Positions 8,798 through 17,110 of a stretch of 64,000 nucleotides of DNA are shown in pieces (the first letter of the stretch is position 1; the number at the start of each line of letters is the position of its first letter). Position numbers and translations under genes: made by a program. The stretch lies in the NCBI GenBank assembly GCA_900540955.1, contig UQIF01000007.1, positions 1 to 64,000 of the forward strand, given 5' to 3'. This DNA comes from an uncultured Olsenella sp. (GTDB taxonomy: Bacteria > Actinomycetota > Coriobacteriia > Coriobacteriales > Atopobiaceae). The notes under the pieces are model-generated. The model made no database searches. It saw nothing but the letters and a program-made list of their open reading frames with translations, and had not been told where the DNA came from.

Positions 8798-9538
8798 ATG
8801 TCCATCCTGCTCATCGCGCTCGGTGTGGCCGCCATCGTCTACGGCGCCTCGGTCATGCTCATCTGGTCCGGGTCGGCCTTCTTTGCGGTGTGGTACGCGA
8901 TCGGCGCGGCGCTCGGCGGTTGCGGCATCGCCATGCGCCTGGGCGCCTGGCAGGCGCTTCCCCACGCGTTGCGCATGTTCGTGGGCGTCGCCGCCGCCCT
9001 CGCCGCCGCGGCGACGCTCAGCGTGGCAGCGCTCATCCTCACGACGGCGCACGAGCCCGCACCCGAAGGCCTCGACGAGCTCGTCGTGCTCGGCGCGCAG
9101 GTCCGCCCCGACGGCTCGCCCAGCACCGTTTTGCGCTACCGGCTCGACACCGCCGCCGACTACCTGCGAAAGAACCCCTCGACCCGTTGCGTCGTCTCGG
9201 GCGGGAAGGGCGCCAACGAGCCGTGCTCCGAGGCCGAGGCCATGGCCCGCTGCCTCGAGTCCTGCGGCATCGACGCCAAACGCATCGAGCTCGAGGACGC
9301 CTCCACGAACACCGTCGAGAACCTCCGCAACTCCCGCGCGCTTCTTAGCGCCCCAGACGATGCAGTCGGCATCGTGACCAACGACTTCCACGTGCTGCGG
9401 ACCACGCGGATCGCAGCCAAGCAGGGCTACGCGAACGCCCGCGGCATCGCCGCGCCGTCGGACGCCTGGTACGTCCCGAACAACGTGCTGCGCGAGGTCA
9501 TGGGCATCGTGAAGGACTTCTTGTTCGGCAACATGTGA
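8798..9538 (+). CDS. DUF218 / YdcF-ElyC-like membrane protein
   Basis: The 246-residue protein starts at the ATG at 8798 (GGAGG eight bases upstream). Two or three hydrophobic segments fill residues ~1-80, and a DUF218 domain spans ~88-240. The family motifs are visible: VVLGAQV near 92, VVSGGKG near 128, the ExxxM(A/R) helix (EAEAMARCLES), the STNTVENL loop, and IVTNDFH with a conserved His. Proteins of this type include E. coli ElyC and SanA, linked to envelope integrity and vancomycin tolerance; the biochemical activity is unknown. It lies downstream of the icd terminator and is bounded by another hairpin, so it is probably its own unit. Confidence 0.85.
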   Translation: MSILLIALGVAAIVYGASVMLIWSGSAFFAVWYAIGAALGGCGIAMRLGAWQALPHALRMFVGVAAALAAAATLSVAALILTTAHEPAPEGLDELVVLGAQVRPDGSPSTVLRYRLDTAADYLRKNPSTRCVVSGGKGANEPCSEAEAMARCLESCGIDAKRIELEDASTNTVENLRNSRALLSAPDDAVGIVTNDFHVLRTTRIAAKQGYANARGIAAPSDAWYVPNNVLREVMGIVKDFLFGNM

Positions 9539-9590
9539 AGCATTGAGGGGCAAGGCGCCGACGCGCTAAACTAGGCACAAACCGACGACG

Positions 9591-9624
9591 CCCGCCGGGC
9601 TGCGCGGCCCGGTGGGTATCTTTT
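9591..9624 (+). terminator. hairpin between ydcF-like gene and panB
   Basis: Ten-pair stem CCCGCCGGGC / GCCCGGTGGG (one G-T pair) followed by TATCTTTT. It could terminate the upstream gene or lie in the panB leader. Confidence 0.65.
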
Positions 9625-9650
9625 CACCCGAAAAAGGAGCGCGCGGCACT

Positions 9651-10496
9651 ATGGCAAAGAACACCGTCCTCACCCTGAAAAAGAAGGTCAACGAAGGCGG
9701 AAAGGTCACAATGGTGACCAGCTATGACTACACGATGGCCGCCCTCACCGAGCAGGCCGGGATCGATATGATCCTCGTCGGCGACTCGCTGGGCATGACC
9801 ATGATGGGGTACGACTCCACCCTGCCCGTGACCATGGACGACATGGTCCACCACACCCGTTGCGTGACCCGCGCGTGCGACAACACCTTCGTCGTGGGCG
9901 ACATGCCCTTCGGCTCCTACCAGACCGACGTGCCCTCCGCCGTGGCCAACGCCGCGCGCCTGATGAAGGAAGGCCGCTGCCAGGCCGTCAAGCTCGAGGG
10001 CGGCGCCACCGTCTGCGAGCAGATTCGCGCCATGGTTGCCGCGGGCATCCCGGTGGTCGGCCACATCGGCCTCACCCCGCAGTCCGTCAACGCCTTCGGC
10101 GGCTTCAAGGTGCAGGGCAAGTCCGCCGACGCCGCCAAGCAGCTCGTCAAGGACGCCCTGGCCGTCGAGGCGGCGGGCGCCTTCTCCATCGTGCTCGAGT
10201 GCGTGCCGGCAGACCTCGCCGCCTACGTGACCTCTAAGCTGACCTCCGCCTTCACCATCGGCATCGGCGCCGGCAACGGCTGCGACGGCCAGGTGCTCGT
10301 GGTGCAGGACATGCTGGGCATGACCACCGGCGGCTTCAAGCCCAAGATGGTCCGCCAGTTCGCCCAGATCGGCAACGCCGTCGTGGACGCGTTCCGCGCC
10401 TACGACGAGGCAGTCCAGTCCGGCGACTTCCCCGCCGCCGCGGAGAGCTACAAGATCGACCCTGACGTAATGGATCAAGTAAAGAGGAGCTTCTAA
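9651..10496 (+). CDS. panB: 3-methyl-2-oxobutanoate hydroxymethyltransferase
   Basis: First step of pantothenate synthesis: adds a hydroxymethyl group from methylene-THF to 2-oxoisovalerate to give ketopantoate. The 281-residue protein shows the PanB TIM-barrel motifs VTSYDYTMA, VGDSLGMTMMGY (metal-binding Asp), VVGDMPFGSY, KLEGG and the catalytic ECVPADLA. The chosen ATG at 9651 follows AAAAAGGAG, though the spacing of ~13 bases is long. It is followed by panC after one base, then by a Rossmann protein, forming a three-gene operon. Confidence 0.96.
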   Translation: MAKNTVLTLKKKVNEGGKVTMVTSYDYTMAALTEQAGIDMILVGDSLGMTMMGYDSTLPVTMDDMVHHTRCVTRACDNTFVVGDMPFGSYQTDVPSAVANAARLMKEGRCQAVKLEGGATVCEQIRAMVAAGIPVVGHIGLTPQSVNAFGGFKVQGKSADAAKQLVKDALAVEAAGAFSIVLECVPADLAAYVTSKLTSAFTIGIGAGNGCDGQVLVVQDMLGMTTGGFKPKMVRQFAQIGNAVVDAFRAYDEAVQSGDFPAAAESYKIDPDVMDQVKRSF

Positions 10497-10497
10497 C

Positions 10498-11352
10498 ATG
10501 CAAACCGCAACCACCGTTTCCGAGGTCCGCGAGCAGGTGCGCGCCTGGCGCCGCGAGGGCCTGACCGTCGGCCTCGTCCCCACCATGGGCTTCCTGCACG
10601 AGGGCCACAAGAGCCTCATCGTGCGCGCCGCGTCCGAGAACGACCGCGTCGTCGTCTCCGACTTCGTGAACCCGACGCAGTTCGGCCCCACCGAGGACCT
10701 CGAGAGCTACCCGCGCGACTTCGACCGCGACTGCAAGCTGTGCGAGGGGGCCGGCGCCGCCCTGGTCTTCCACCCCGAGCCTTCCGAGATGTACGCGCCC
10801 AACGCCTGCACCTATGTGAACATGGACGAGCTCACCCACGAGCTCTGCGGCCTCACGCGCCCGATCCACTTCCGCGGCGTGTGCACCGTCGTGTCCAAGC
10901 TGTTCAACATCGTGACGCCGGATCGCGCCTACTTCGGCCAGAAGGACGCCCAGCAGCTCGCCGTCATCCGCCGCATGGTGCGCGACCTCAACTTCGGCAT
11001 CCAGATCGTCGGCTGCCCGATCATCCGCGAGGAGGACGGCCTGGCCAAGAGCTCGCGCAACACCTACCTCTCCGCCGAGGAGCGCGTGGCCGCGCTGTGC
11101 CTCTCGCGCGCCGTGTTCGCCGGTCAAAAGATGGTCGAGGACGGCGAGCGCGACGCCGCCCGCGTGCTCGACGCCATGAAGGCCATCATTGAGGCCGAGC
11201 CGCTCGCAAAGATCGACTACGTCAAGATGGTCGACTTCGAGAACATCGTCCAGATTCAGAAGATCGCCGACGAGCCGATCCTGTGCGCCATGGCCGTCTA
11301 CATCGGCAAGACGCGCCTGATCGACAACTTCATCTTTGACCCGAAGGCATAG
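10498..11352 (+). CDS. panC: pantothenate synthetase
   Basis: ATP-dependent ligation of pantoate and beta-alanine to give pantothenate, via a pantoyl adenylate. The 284-residue protein has the nucleotidyl-transferase motif MGFLHEGHKSL with His34 and His37, VSDFVNPTQFGP, the YFGQKDAQQ loop and the KSSRNTYLS motif. The start codon lies one base after the panB stop, with GAGGAG inside panB as ribosome-binding site. Beta-alanine would come from the panD product encoded at 15447. Confidence 0.97.
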   Translation: MQTATTVSEVREQVRAWRREGLTVGLVPTMGFLHEGHKSLIVRAASENDRVVVSDFVNPTQFGPTEDLESYPRDFDRDCKLCEGAGAALVFHPEPSEMYAPNACTYVNMDELTHELCGLTRPIHFRGVCTVVSKLFNIVTPDRAYFGQKDAQQLAVIRRMVRDLNFGIQIVGCPIIREEDGLAKSSRNTYLSAEERVAALCLSRAVFAGQKMVEDGERDAARVLDAMKAIIEAEPLAKIDYVKMVDFENIVQIQKIADEPILCAMAVYIGKTRLIDNFIFDPKA

Positions 11353-11358
11353 CGCATC

Positions 11359-12180
11359 TTGGATAAGCGCTTGCGCATAGCCTTCATCGGAGCCGGCAAG
11401 GTCGGCTGCTCCCTCGCTCGTTACCTGGGCGAGTCTGGGGCGGCCGACATTGCCGGCTTCTTTTCCCGCTCCGAATCGTCCGCGCGAGAAGCCGTCGAAT
11501 TCGCCGGGGGCGAGGCGTTCACTGCCTTGGCCGAGGTCGCCTGGGCTGCCGACGTGGTGTTCGTCACCACACCCGACGGCGCCATCCGCGAGGTCGCGGA
11601 GGAGCTCTCCACCTGCGGCGCAGACCTCGACGGAAAGATCATCGCCCATTGCTCGGGCGCCACGTCGTCCGAGACGCTCGCCGCCTGCCGCGACGCGGGC
11701 GCATGCGTGGCCTCGATGCATCCGCTCTATGCCGTGAGCAGCCGCTTCGGCTGTTGGAAGGAGCTCGGGCGCGCGTGGTTCTCACTCGAGGGCGACGAGG
11801 CGGCCGTTCGCACGCTCGAGAAACTTCTCGACAGGCTAGGCAACAAGCACGGCCGCATCGACGCCGCGCAGAAGACCCGCTACCACGCAGCGGCCGTCAT
11901 GGCGTCGAACCTCGTCGTGGGTCTCTACGACATGGCAGCCGGCGAGCTTGCCCGCTGCGGCCTCGACCGCGCGGAGGCCGAGTCCGCGCTCGCGGCGCTG
12001 TTCCTCGGCAACGCGCAGCACATCGCGGCCGACGGCGTCGAGGCGTCCCTCACCGGCCCCGCCGCCCGCGGCGACCAGGCGACCATCAACGGCCATTTGG
12101 CCTGCCTCGACAGCCGCGACCGGCAGGTCTACGAGCTTCTTACCGAGGAGCTCTTCGAGATCGCCGCCCGCAGGGAGTAA
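11359..12180 (+). CDS. Rossmann/DUF2520 protein, candidate ketopantoate reductase
   Basis: A 273-residue protein with an N-terminal dinucleotide fold (IAFIGAGKVGCSLARYL, GxGxxG at residues ~11-16), VVFVTTPDGAI, and the HCSGA loop near 98. The HPLYAVS motif lies near 118, followed by an all-helical C-terminal half. This is the layout of Rossmann-like/DUF2520 proteins, distant relatives of ketopantoate reductase and ProC. It begins six bases after panC with a TTG codon and GAAGG upstream, so it is the third gene of the pan operon. No panE is present in the window. It therefore probably reduces ketopantoate to pantoate, as proposed for PanG-type enzymes; this rests on position and fold only. Confidence 0.75.
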   Translation: MDKRLRIAFIGAGKVGCSLARYLGESGAADIAGFFSRSESSAREAVEFAGGEAFTALAEVAWAADVVFVTTPDGAIREVAEELSTCGADLDGKIIAHCSGATSSETLAACRDAGACVASMHPLYAVSSRFGCWKELGRAWFSLEGDEAAVRTLEKLLDRLGNKHGRIDAAQKTRYHAAAVMASNLVVGLYDMAAGELARCGLDRAEAESALAALFLGNAQHIAADGVEASLTGPAARGDQATINGHLACLDSRDRQVYELLTEELFEIAARRE

Positions 12181-12186
12181 TCCGAT

Positions 12187-12226
12187 GGGCACGGCAGATT
12201 TTTATGGATCGCCGAGCCCTTCTTGC
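12187..12226 (+). terminator. possible terminator between convergent genes
   Basis: GGGCACGGC and GCCGAGCCC can pair with one mismatch around a 15-base loop, followed by TTCTT, in the short gap between the pan operon and the convergent regulator. Confidence 0.4.
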
Positions 12227-13647
12227 TACCCGATAACGCGCGAGAAGGACTCTGCCACCAGCCCGATCTGATCCGCTGTCAATCCTCCGTATTGGACGAC
12301 GAACCGCCGCAGGCCGTCTCCCTGCATCGCGTTCTCGGGCATCGCGGCGAAGCTGGAAAGAGGGGCCACACGCACCCCGCGCGCAAGCAAATCGGCAGCC
12401 AGCTCTTCCTCGCCGCGCGCGCTTTCGGCAGCGAGCACGAAGTGAAGCCCCGAGTCGGCTTCCTCGAAGCGAAGCCGGCCGGCCGCGGCGCTTGCGCCCA
12501 ACGCCCCGATCAGCTCGTCGCGCTCCTCTCGCCGCTGCTTGCGCATGCGGTTGACATGGCGCTCGTAGTCGCCCGACTCGAGCAGGCGCGCGAGCGTCAC
12601 CTGCTGAACCGAGCTCACCGTTGAGGAATAAAACCCCAGCTCACTGGCGAATCGGTCCGCAAGCTCCTCGGGCAGAACCATGTACGCGAGACGCATGCCG
12701 GGCCCCAGGCCCTTGGAGAAGGTGTTCGTGTACACCACACGCCCCTCGGCGTCGATGGCCGCAAGCGGCGGTACCGGCCGGCCCGCCAGGCGAAACTCGC
12801 AGTCGAAATCGTCCTCGATAATCCAGCGGCTATGCTCGAGCGACCCCGCGCTCGCCCAGCCCAGAAGCTCGTAACGGCGAGAAATGCTCGTCACGCGCCC
12901 CGTCGGGAACTGATGCGACGGCATGATGTGGAGCACATCGGCTCCCGAGTCGGCGAGCACATCGGTGCGCACGCCCTCCCCGTCGAGCGGGACCTCGACC
13001 ACGCGCCGCACCCCGTTGGCCTCGTAGAGCCGCTTCAGGCGCGGATACCCCGGGTCCTCCACGGCATAGGCGGCTTCCCGGCCGAGCAGCTGCACGAGCA
13101 TGTTGTCGAGCACCTGCGCGCCGGCGCCGACGACGATGCGGCCGGGATCGACCTCCATTCCGCGGGATTGCCGCAGGTAATCGGCCAGGGCTTGACGCAG
13201 ACGCTCCGACCCGGCAGCCGGTGTGGGCAAGAAGACCTCGTGCTCGGGCTCCTCCGCGAGCGTGCGCCGCAGGGCGCGAGACCACAATGCGGCGGCCCCC
13301 ACGCCGCCGTTGCCGGTAAGGTCGACGGCGACGGCGGCATCCGGCCCTTCTTTCCGCGCTTTTGGCGCTGAGGCGCGCGGACGGGGCTTCGCCTCCCCCG
13401 GGTTTTGGAGGGCGACGGCGAAGTAGCCGCTGCGGGGGCGCGCCTTCACGTAGCCCTCGGCCACCAGCTGGGCGTAGGCGGCCTCAACCGTGACGACGCT
13501 CACGCCCAAGTGTTGAGCGAACACGCGCTTGGACGGAAGTCGGTCGCCCGCGCCGATGGCCCCGCTCGTTATGTCGTTGCGAATCCGCTGGTAGAGATAG
13601 TCGTAAAGACTCTTTTCGCCGCGATTTTCGAGGTTGTAATCAAGCAT
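12226..13647 (-). CDS. pdxR: MocR/PdxR-family regulator (GntR HTH plus aminotransferase domain)
   Basis: PLP-sensing transcription factor expected to activate pdxST when PLP is low and to repress itself. The 473-residue chain has a GntR winged helix at ~14-80 (DRLPSKRVFAQHLGVS is the core) and a linker to ~110. A fold-type I aminotransferase-like domain follows, with WIIEDDFDCEFR (PLP-pyridine Asp region, ~275-286) and the Schiff-base lysine Lys312 in NTFSKGLGPG. It is divergent from pdxS across 131 bp that carry two direct repeats, typical for this family. The assignment to the PdxR branch comes from that neighbourhood. Confidence 0.92.
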   Translation of the reverse strand: MLDYNLENRGEKSLYDYLYQRIRNDITSGAIGAGDRLPSKRVFAQHLGVSVVTVEAAYAQLVAEGYVKARPRSGYFAVALQNPGEAKPRPRASAPKARKEGPDAAVAVDLTGNGGVGAAALWSRALRRTLAEEPEHEVFLPTPAAGSERLRQALADYLRQSRGMEVDPGRIVVGAGAQVLDNMLVQLLGREAAYAVEDPGYPRLKRLYEANGVRRVVEVPLDGEGVRTDVLADSGADVLHIMPSHQFPTGRVTSISRRYELLGWASAGSLEHSRWIIEDDFDCEFRLAGRPVPPLAAIDAEGRVVYTNTFSKGLGPGMRLAYMVLPEELADRFASELGFYSSTVSSVQQVTLARLLESGDYERHVNRMRKQRREERDELIGALGASAAAGRLRFEEADSGLHFVLAAESARGEEELAADLLARGVRVAPLSSFAAMPENAMQGDGLRRFVVQYGGLTADQIGLVAESFSRVIG

Positions 13648-13695
13648 CTGACCTTATCGATTCTGTGCATCTGGCTTTGTTCTGACCTTATGATT
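13647..13695. promoter_or_regulatory. direct-repeat operator for PdxR
   Basis: TCTGACCTTATCGATT (13647-13662) and TCTGACCTTATGATT (13681-13695) are direct repeats 34 bases apart in the pdxR/pdxS divergent region; the first touches the pdxR start codon. MocR regulators usually bind such direct repeats. A pdxS promoter could follow (TTTACC at 13714, TAGGCT at 13736), but it is weak. Confidence 0.6.
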
Positions 13696-13778
13696 TTCTC
13701 TTTGATTGGTTCTTTTACCAAGTCCAGTCTAGCCCTAGGCTATGAGCACCAAGCAGCCCAGATAACCAGGAGGCCAGA

Positions 13779-14663
13779 ATGGCAAACGAAAACCAGGACC
13801 GCGCGACCCTCAACCGCCAGCTCGCCCAGATGCTCAAAGGCGGCGTCATCATGGACGTCACCACACCTGAGCAGGCACGCATCGCCGAGGAGGCCGGCGC
13901 CTGCGCCGTCATGGCCCTCGAGCGCATCCCTGCCGACATCCGCGCCGCCGGCGGCGTCAGCCGCATGAGCGACCCGGCAATGATCCGTGGCATCCAGGAG
14001 GCCGTCTCCATCCCCGTCATGGCCAAGTGCCGCATCGGCCACATCGTCGAGGCGCAGATCCTCCAGGCCATCCAGATCGACTACATCGACGAGTCCGAGG
14101 TCCTCACCCCCGCCGACGACACCTACCACATCGACAAGACCACCTTCGACGTGCCGTTCGTCTGCGGCGCCCGCGATCTCGGCGAGGCCCTGCGCCGCGT
14201 TGCCGAGGGCGCGACGATGATCCGCACCAAGGGCGAGCCGGGCACCGGCGACGTCGTCCAGGCCGTGCGCCACATGCGCAAGATCCAGAAGCAGATCCGC
14301 GATGTCGTGGCCCTGCGCGACGACGAGCTCTTCGAGGCGGCCAAGCAGCTCGGCGTCCCCGTCGGCCTCCTGCGCGAGGTCCACGAGACCGGTAAGCTCC
14401 CCGTCGTCAACTTCGCCGCCGGCGGCGTGGCCACCCCCGCCGACGCCGCGCTCATGATGCAGCTCGGCGCCGAGGGCGTCTTTGTCGGCTCCGGCATCTT
14501 CAAGAGCGGCGACCCCGCCCGCCGCGCCGCGGCCATCGTCAAGGCCGTCGCCAACTACGAGGACGCGGCCCTCATCGCCAAGCTCTCCGAGAACCTCGGC
14601 GAGGCCATGGTGGGCATCAACGCCGACGAGATCGAGATCATCATGGAAGAGCGTGGCCGCTAG
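13779..14663 (+). CDS. pdxS: pyridoxal 5'-phosphate synthase subunit PdxS
   Basis: Synthase subunit of the DXP-independent B6 pathway: condenses ribose-5-phosphate, glyceraldehyde-3-phosphate and ammonia to PLP in a 12+12 complex with PdxT. The 294 residues match the family length, with GGVIMDVTTPEQA, Lys83 in VMAKCRIGH and Lys151 in RTKGEPGTG (the two lysines that carry the intermediates), and the FAAGGVATPADAA phosphate loop. AGGAGG precedes the ATG. The stop codon overlaps the pdxT start. Confidence 0.98.
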   Translation: MANENQDRATLNRQLAQMLKGGVIMDVTTPEQARIAEEAGACAVMALERIPADIRAAGGVSRMSDPAMIRGIQEAVSIPVMAKCRIGHIVEAQILQAIQIDYIDESEVLTPADDTYHIDKTTFDVPFVCGARDLGEALRRVAEGATMIRTKGEPGTGDVVQAVRHMRKIQKQIRDVVALRDDELFEAAKQLGVPVGLLREVHETGKLPVVNFAAGGVATPADAALMMQLGAEGVFVGSGIFKSGDPARRAAAIVKAVANYEDAALIAKLSENLGEAMVGINADEIEIIMEERGR

Positions 14664-15235
14664 TGGCCGGCACGACCGCCATCCTCGCCGTCCAAGGCGC
14701 CTTCGTCGAGCATGAGCGCGCCCTTTCCCGCTTAGGCGAGAAGTGCATCGAGCTGAGGCAGGCCTCCGACCTCGAGCAGCCCTTCGATAGGCTCGTGCTC
14801 CCCGGGGGCGAGTCGACCACGCAAGGCAAGCTCCTCGCTGAGCTCGGCATGCTCGAGCCGCTGCGCCGCCGCATCAAGGAGGGTATGCCTGTGCTCGCGA
14901 CCTGCGCCGGGCTTATCCTGCTCGCCGAGCGGCTCGCCGCCCATGACAATAAGGGCACACCACGGCTCGCCACCATGGACGTCGAGGTCGAGCGTAACGC
15001 CTACGGGCGGCAGCTCGGCAGCTTCCACACGGTCGCCCCACTCGAGGGCGCGGGTGAGGTCCCGATGACCTTCATCCGCGCACCGAGGATCGTGTCGGTG
15101 GGGCCGCGCGCCTGCGCGCTCGCCGAGGTCGACGGGCGCATCGTCGCCGCCCGCCAAGGCGCGCAGCTCGCGCTCGCCTTTCACCCCGAGCTCGACGACG
15201 ACCTGTGCATCCACGAGCTGTTTCTCTCGATGTAG
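14663..15235 (+). CDS. pdxT: pyridoxal 5'-phosphate synthase glutaminase subunit PdxT
   Basis: Class I glutaminase that feeds ammonia to PdxS. The 190-residue protein starts at a GTG whose first base is the last base of the pdxS stop, so translation is coupled. Visible elements are LPGGEST near 46, the nucleophile Cys81 in LATCAGLILLA, and the catalytic His of AFHPEL near the C-terminus. Length is typical (B. subtilis 196). A terminator follows at 15273. Confidence 0.97.
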   Translation: MAGTTAILAVQGAFVEHERALSRLGEKCIELRQASDLEQPFDRLVLPGGESTTQGKLLAELGMLEPLRRRIKEGMPVLATCAGLILLAERLAAHDNKGTPRLATMDVEVERNAYGRQLGSFHTVAPLEGAGEVPMTFIRAPRIVSVGPRACALAEVDGRIVAARQGAQLALAFHPELDDDLCIHELFLSM

Positions 15236-15272
15236 CGCCCTTCTTTGCAAACCCGACATATAGTGTTCCAGG

Positions 15273-15306
15273 CCCCGTGGCGATCCTCCAGCGCTGCGGG
15301 GTTTTT
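15273..15306 (+). terminator. intrinsic terminator after pdxT
   Basis: Ten-pair stem CCCCGTGGCG / CGCTGCGGGG (two G-T pairs), nine-base loop, then TTTTT. Confidence 0.85.
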
Positions 15307-15446
15307 GACCCCCTCCAACCTTCAGCTAACTTGTCTTTTTGGTGATTGGAACAAACAAAACAGCACATACATCGAGGTGATGTACCTTATATCGGCGCGA
15401 CTCATTCGAGCCGGGAGCACACAATCGACCTAGGAGTCTCTACCGA

Positions 15447-15839
15447 ATGATTCTGAACATGCTCAAGGGCAAGATTCACCGTGCCACCGTCGTTCAGGCG
15501 GAGCTGGATTACGTTGGCTCCATCACCATCGATGAGGACCTGATGGAGGCCGCGAACATCCGCGAGTACGAGAAGGTGCAGATCGCGGACGTGGACTCCG
15601 GCTCGCGCCTCGAGACCTACGTGATCGCCGGCGAGCGCGGCAGCGGCATGATCTGCCTCAACGGCGCGGCAGCGCACCTCGTCACCGTGGGCGACAAGGT
15701 CATCATCATGTGCTACTGCCAGATGGACGAGGCTGAGGCCGACGGCTACCAGCCGCACGTCGTCTTCGTCGACGAGCAGAACCACATCGCCCGCACCACG
15801 CGCTACGAGAAGCATGGGCGCCTCGAGGACATGACGTAG
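15447..15839 (+). CDS. panD: aspartate 1-decarboxylase
   Basis: Makes beta-alanine for pantothenate. The 130-residue proenzyme has the self-cleavage site Tyr22-Val-Gly24-Ser25; cleavage before Ser25 forms the pyruvoyl cofactor. Further family marks are KIHRATVVQAELDYVGS, the ITIDEDLMEAANI segment, the NGAAAHL motif near 72 and VIIMCY. It has its own transcription unit after the pdxT terminator and is separated from panBC by ~4 kb. A TAGGAG lies upstream of the ATG. Confidence 0.97.
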   Translation: MILNMLKGKIHRATVVQAELDYVGSITIDEDLMEAANIREYEKVQIADVDSGSRLETYVIAGERGSGMICLNGAAAHLVTVGDKVIIMCYCQMDEAEADGYQPHVVFVDEQNHIARTTRYEKHGRLEDMT

Positions 15840-15878
15840 CGCACGCCGCGCGTTCCCCTCGATAATCAAGCCATTCAC

Positions 15879-15910
15879 GGGACCGCCTTCGCGCGGTCCC
15901 TTTTCTTTTT
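15879..15910 (+). terminator. intrinsic terminator after panD
   Basis: Perfect stem GGGACCGC / GCGGTCCC with CTTCGC loop and TTTTCTTTTT tail. Confidence 0.92.
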
Positions 15911-15977
15911 CGGCCGTCTCCCTCAAACTTTAAAAATTGACTTGTGTTCAGGATTTTTGAAGAGAAGGGCAAAAACC

Positions 15978-16910
15978 ATGGCATTCAAGAACGTTGTGGT
16001 TGCCGGCGGCGGCGTGCTCGGAAGCCAGATCGCCTTCCAGGCGGCGTACTGCGGATTCGACGTGACCATCTGGCTGCGCAGCGAGGGCTCGATCGGCCGC
16101 ACCCAGCCAAAAATCGACAAGCTCCGCCAGACCTATATCGATGCCATCGAGGCCATGGCCGACGGGTCCGGCCCGTGGTGCGCCGGCATCGCGGACTCCG
16201 ATAAGCCGCTGGACAAGGACGCTTGCCTCGCCCGCGTCGACGCGGCATACAATGGCCTCAAGCTTGAGCTCGGCATGGCCAAGGCCGTCGCCGACGCCGA
16301 CCTCGTGATCGAGTCCATGGCAGAGGACGCCAAGGCAAAGATCGAGTTCTACGAGAGGCTCGCTCCCCTGCTGCCCGAAAAGACCGTCATCGCGACCAAC
16401 TCCTCCACGCTGCTGCCCGGGCAGTTCGCCAAGAACACCGGCCGTCCCGCAAAGTACGTGGCCCTGCACTTTGCGAACTCCATCTGGAAGAACAATACCG
16501 CCGAGGTCATGGGGCATGACGGCACCGACGCGGCCGTCTTCGACGAGATGATCGAGTTCGCCAACCAGATCCGCATGATCGCCCTGCCCGTGCGCAAGGA
16601 AAAGAACGGCTACCTGCTCAACTCCATGCTCGTTCCGTGGCTTTTGTCCGGCATGGACCTGTGGGCCAGCGATGTCTCCGACCCGAAGAGCATCGACATC
16701 GCGTGGGAGCACGGCACCGGCGCGCCCAAGGGCCCGTTCCACGTCATCGACACCGTCGGCCTGAACACCGCCTACAACATCGTCATGCAGTATCAGGGCG
16801 TCCCCGGCCTTCTCAACCCGCTGTTCAAAAAGATGATGCTGCCATATAACTACAAGGCCATCGCCAAGCTCCTCAAGGGCATGATCGACCGCGGGGAGAG
16901 CTTCTACTAG
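15978..16910 (+). CDS. 3-hydroxyacyl-CoA dehydrogenase family protein
   Basis: NAD(P)-dependent oxidoreductase related to 3-hydroxybutyryl-CoA dehydrogenase (Hbd). The 310-residue protein begins with a dinucleotide fold, VVVAGGGVLGSQIAFQAA (Gly10, Gly12, Gly15), then DLVIESMAED and NSSTLLPGQ with the conserved Ser143. The catalytic-His region is ALHFANSIWKNNTAEVM (His164), followed by the C-terminal dimer domain. It is a single gene with no thiolase, crotonase or acyl-CoA dehydrogenase nearby. A butyrate pathway is therefore not shown, and the true substrate may be another 3-hydroxyacyl-CoA or a related hydroxy acid. The start at 15978 follows GAAGGG. Confidence 0.85.
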   Translation: MAFKNVVVAGGGVLGSQIAFQAAYCGFDVTIWLRSEGSIGRTQPKIDKLRQTYIDAIEAMADGSGPWCAGIADSDKPLDKDACLARVDAAYNGLKLELGMAKAVADADLVIESMAEDAKAKIEFYERLAPLLPEKTVIATNSSTLLPGQFAKNTGRPAKYVALHFANSIWKNNTAEVMGHDGTDAAVFDEMIEFANQIRMIALPVRKEKNGYLLNSMLVPWLLSGMDLWASDVSDPKSIDIAWEHGTGAPKGPFHVIDTVGLNTAYNIVMQYQGVPGLLNPLFKKMMLPYNYKAIAKLLKGMIDRGESFY

Positions 16911-16956
16911 ACGAAGCGCGCACCGCGCAGCCCGTCTATAGTCGGCCTGCGGAAAA

Positions 16957-17011
16957 GCGCGAAGTCGGTTTCTTGCTTTCAGAATCTTGAATCAGGATAC
17001 CGGCCTCGCGC
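16957..17011. repeat. imperfect palindrome related to the 44680 element
   Basis: The arms, GCGCGAAGTCGG on the left and a right arm whose complement reads GCGCGAGGCCGGTATCCTG, pair imperfectly. The same CG-AGTCGG-ATCCT pattern forms the long hairpin at 44680-44757. It lies between the dehydrogenase and enolase genes and could also help end the upstream transcript. Confidence 0.5.
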
Positions 17012-17110
17012 TATTTTCTTTCCGAAACCGGTGAGAAGAAAAAGAGTTAGATGGGGTATACTTTCAATCAGTAAGTTAGGCATGGCTAACTCAAACGAAA
17101 GGAAACCTTT

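Noticed and set aside
15307..15446. T-box or other leader before panD
   Set aside because: No T-box sequence or antiterminator/terminator pair was found; the hairpin at 15273 belongs to pdxT.
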